Source: Alteromonadaceae bacterium | GTDB taxonomy: Bacteria; Pseudomonadota; Gammaproteobacteria; Pseudomonadales; Oleiphilaceae | NCBI GenBank assembly: GCA_013393545.1 | Contig: JABXHG010000184.1 | Span: 1 to 35,009, forward strand | Length of the DNA: 35,009 nucleotides | Reading direction: 5' to 3' | Shown here: positions 34,401 through 35,009 of the stretch, piece after piece | Position numbering within the stretch: position 1 is the first letter of the stretch | Layout of the letters: the number at the start of each line of letters is the position of its first letter | The notes under the pieces: model-generated | Databases searched by the model: none | What the model saw: only the letters and a program-made list of their open reading frames with translations | Told to the model about the DNA's origin: nothing | Program-made: the position numbers and the translations under genes

Positions 34401-34897
34401 CCGGATCACTCCATAACCGCACGATTGGTTACGACGATGTGAACCGAATGACGTCGGCAGCCGGGCAATGGGGGACTGAGACGATCACCTACGACGGCCG
34501 GGGCAATATTCTCACACGGGATCGTAATGGCAGTCTGCAGGAGTACTACTACAACTCAGACAAAATGACTTACCGGGTTTTTCCAACCTTTTTCTACACC
34601 ATCACCCACGACACACGGGGCAACATGACAAGTGATGGCCCGAACATCATGGTGTACGACGGCGCAAAAAATCTCGCCTCCATTGATAACGGTACCGATG
34701 TGATTGATTACACATACGATGGAGCCAATACCCGGGTCAGCCGGAGTTCGCCGTCCGAAGACACTCACGTTCTATACACGATGATGGGTGACCTGCTGGG
34801 AGAATACGATCCATCGGGCGGCTTCAAGGAATACATCTACGTGGATTCGAAAACCGCCGCCAAGGCGGTGGACGATACCACCGTGGTTGGCCAGTAA
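31436..34897 (+). CDS. Secreted RHS/YD-repeat protein without a C-terminal core or toxin
   Basis: 1153 residues, ATG 31436 after GGAGGT. Signal peptide MSFRIRVVSCLIACTALAST, cleaved near TAQA. An N-terminal region with DPFSGQLQLSYTDLVVPGNG (DUF6531-like opening of RHS proteins) leads into many YD repeats, for example YDSAGNMLTEDKSGVL, WDDLNRLTGIDF, YDDLNRLTTVSYSD, YDNVGNVTSIVDNAG and YDGRGNILTRDRNGSLQ. Such repeats build a hollow beta-shell. The protein ends at GEYDPSGGFKEYIYVDSKTA plus 13 residues, exactly where RHS proteins usually go on into the conserved associated core and a variable toxin tip. The next gene seems to supply that core. No toxin or immunity gene is seen in the window. Confidence 0.88.
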   Translation: MSFRIRVVSCLIACTALASTAQANIRDYYEEPGLNPFKETINQNFGEEIDPFSGQLQLSYTDLVVPGNGGFDIRINRIYNNPQDAFLPYSPYGYGWSMHFGRIAVSDSNADKVCSQNLFSVDVLDNPSLELADGSRQLLVLADQHSPELITKQWWSANCNGNNDVIVKSPDGTTYTMDYRANDSEGLKIYATRIEDANGNWMTIDYNTNAFSITYIESISTSDGRSVNYSYANTGSDNTRLTSITANGQTWSYSHTYTNNTTPDFAQLTTVTRPDGESWNYTYYPITTNGDAGSLAIDIVTYPSGGIIDYDYDYVYFNFGAQKATTVVTGKQNSGRDITPGTWSYTYTPAYNGQYGYDETHMVAPDHQRTFYHIGYTTSANVWEIGTKRYEEVYDLQGTMLEQYSYQYSSTLLSNENFWHGRDTSRIDNDTQVPLLTNMTHWRQGTSVQTQYSNFDTYAKPQTIIETTNTTATSDRTRTRTYSHSANDWVLGLVTQETIDYPNSAPVTQWVTDRTYDSAGNMLTEDKSGVLTTYTYTPEGDIASITDANNHVTTFSNYYRGTPQVINRPEAISETRIVNADGTLASSTNGEGHIASYTWDDLNRLTGIDFPIHADVLISYDDKSAVLTRGSYKETRSFDGFWRELGIKREDTSTNTTTEVTKAWDAVGNMTFESYPNSAQGRTISYDALQRVTSIDFPDQTSKTYSYPSGYEIREVDENGHVTIKTIASHGTMDGSWLIFISSPESIGTSISRNGLGQVYRVFQGEIQTDGSLFGYARQYIHDARGFLMQEIHQETGTTVYGRDNVGNMTSKEIGTSGIIETRTYDDLNRLTTVSYSDSTPTATFTYDDNSNLTSLTNSAANRSYTYDQNDNLESESLTVGSATYNVTYGIDNLDHLASVTYPSGRTVNFGTNALGWQSQATPYVASVDRHPSGAVDTMTFGNGVVTTQTLDSRLRPDTLVSNNGQVDFVDLGMGYDNVGNVTSIVDNAGSLHNRTIGYDDVNRMTSAAGQWGTETITYDGRGNILTRDRNGSLQEYYYNSDKMTYRVFPTFFYTITHDTRGNMTSDGPNIMVYDGAKNLASIDNGTDVIDYTYDGANTRVSRSSPSEDTHVLYTMMGDLLGEYDPSGGFKEYIYVDSKTAAKAVDDTTVVGQ

Positions 34898-34902
34898 CGG
34901 TT

Positions 34903-34909
34903 AAGGAGG
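34903..34909 (+). promoter_or_regulatory. Ribosome binding site deciding the next start
   Basis: AAGGAGG lies eight bases before ATG 34918 and only two before ATG 34912, favouring 34918 as start of the last gene. Confidence 0.7.
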
Positions 34910-34917
34910 ACATGACT

Positions 34918-35009
34918 ATGACACGCACTATCTGGAACACACTGGCCCCGCTGGCCATGCTCATCTTGACCACCTTGCCCCTTAGCGCCGCTGAGGTGGT
35001 GACCTATTA
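34918..35009 (+). CDS. Exported protein, start only; probable RHS core half
   Basis: Cut by the window end after 30 codons. MTRTIWNTLAPLAMLILTTL followed by PLSAAE is a signal peptide. The first mature residues, EVVTYY (last base supplied from outside), look like the opening of the RHS-associated core, commonly VTYYHTDALGSPV. It starts 20 bases after the YD-repeat gene, so the two are co-transcribed. If the reading is right, the RHS shell and its core are exported as two chains. Only about six mature residues are visible, so this is a prediction. Confidence 0.5.
   Translation, partial: MTRTIWNTLAPLAMLILTTLPLSAAEVVTY

Noticed and set aside
1..35009. CRISPR arrays, rRNA and tRNA genes
   Set aside because: No regularly spaced repeats and no tRNA-like cloverleaf or rRNA segment was recognised by eye on either strand; a covariance-model scan could not be run.

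Overview
The window looks like chromosome of a marine gammaproteobacterium, most probably Marinobacter or a close relative. This rests on gene content and protein style (YadGH-type exporter, GNAT-nitrilase fusion, ECHDC3-like crotonase, TrkH) and on a gammaproteobacterial dif site; no marker gene such as rRNA is present, so the genus is an inference.

Left part (1-18.8 kb) is mostly orderly chromosome: the tail of an IS1380-type transposase, a PAS-GGDEF cyclase, a small membrane protein, a VapBC-type toxin-antitoxin pair with a palindromic operator, a crotonase, a DUF192 protein, a YadGH-like ABC exporter, then a selenium locus. That locus has a PhnCDE-like ABC importer of the putative selenate type on the minus strand and, divergent from it, a SenB-like selenosugar synthase. 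The importer permease is a two-domain fusion broken by one missing base. Next come a PilZ-like protein, a GNAT-nitrilase fusion, a chemoreceptor, a solute-binding protein, RecQ and a PlsC-type acyltransferase.

Middle part (18.8-25.3 kb) is a recombination graveyard around the replication terminus. It holds a glucan phosphorylase stripped of its active site, a PilZ tail, an SDR N-terminus fused in frame to a secreted beta-rich protein, an unknown protein, an IS66 transposase remnant and TrkH. Just beyond TrkH lies a near-perfect dif site (24507-24534, minus orientation). A partial second copy sits about 690 bp away, and between them are six hairpins and the C-terminus of a filamentous-phage II/X-type replication protein. 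This is best read as a decayed Xer-dependent integrated element (IMEX).

Right part (25.3-35 kb) begins with a Tn3-family module of unusual build: one 1236-residue ORF joins a complete tyrosine recombinase to a Tn3 DDE transposase, apparently in place of the usual transposase N-terminus. A 164-residue unknown protein precedes it in the same operon. Divergent from them is a KfrA_N/coiled-coil protein resembling TnpT of Tn4651, across a repeat-rich 205-bp gap that is the likely resolution site. The window ends in a secreted RHS/YD-repeat locus: a small exported protein, a 1153-residue YD-repeat protein without a usual C-terminal core, and the start of another exported protein whose first mature residues look like the beginning of an RHS core. 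The strongest candidates for novelty are the recombinase-transposase fusion, the phage relic at dif and the split RHS arrangement.
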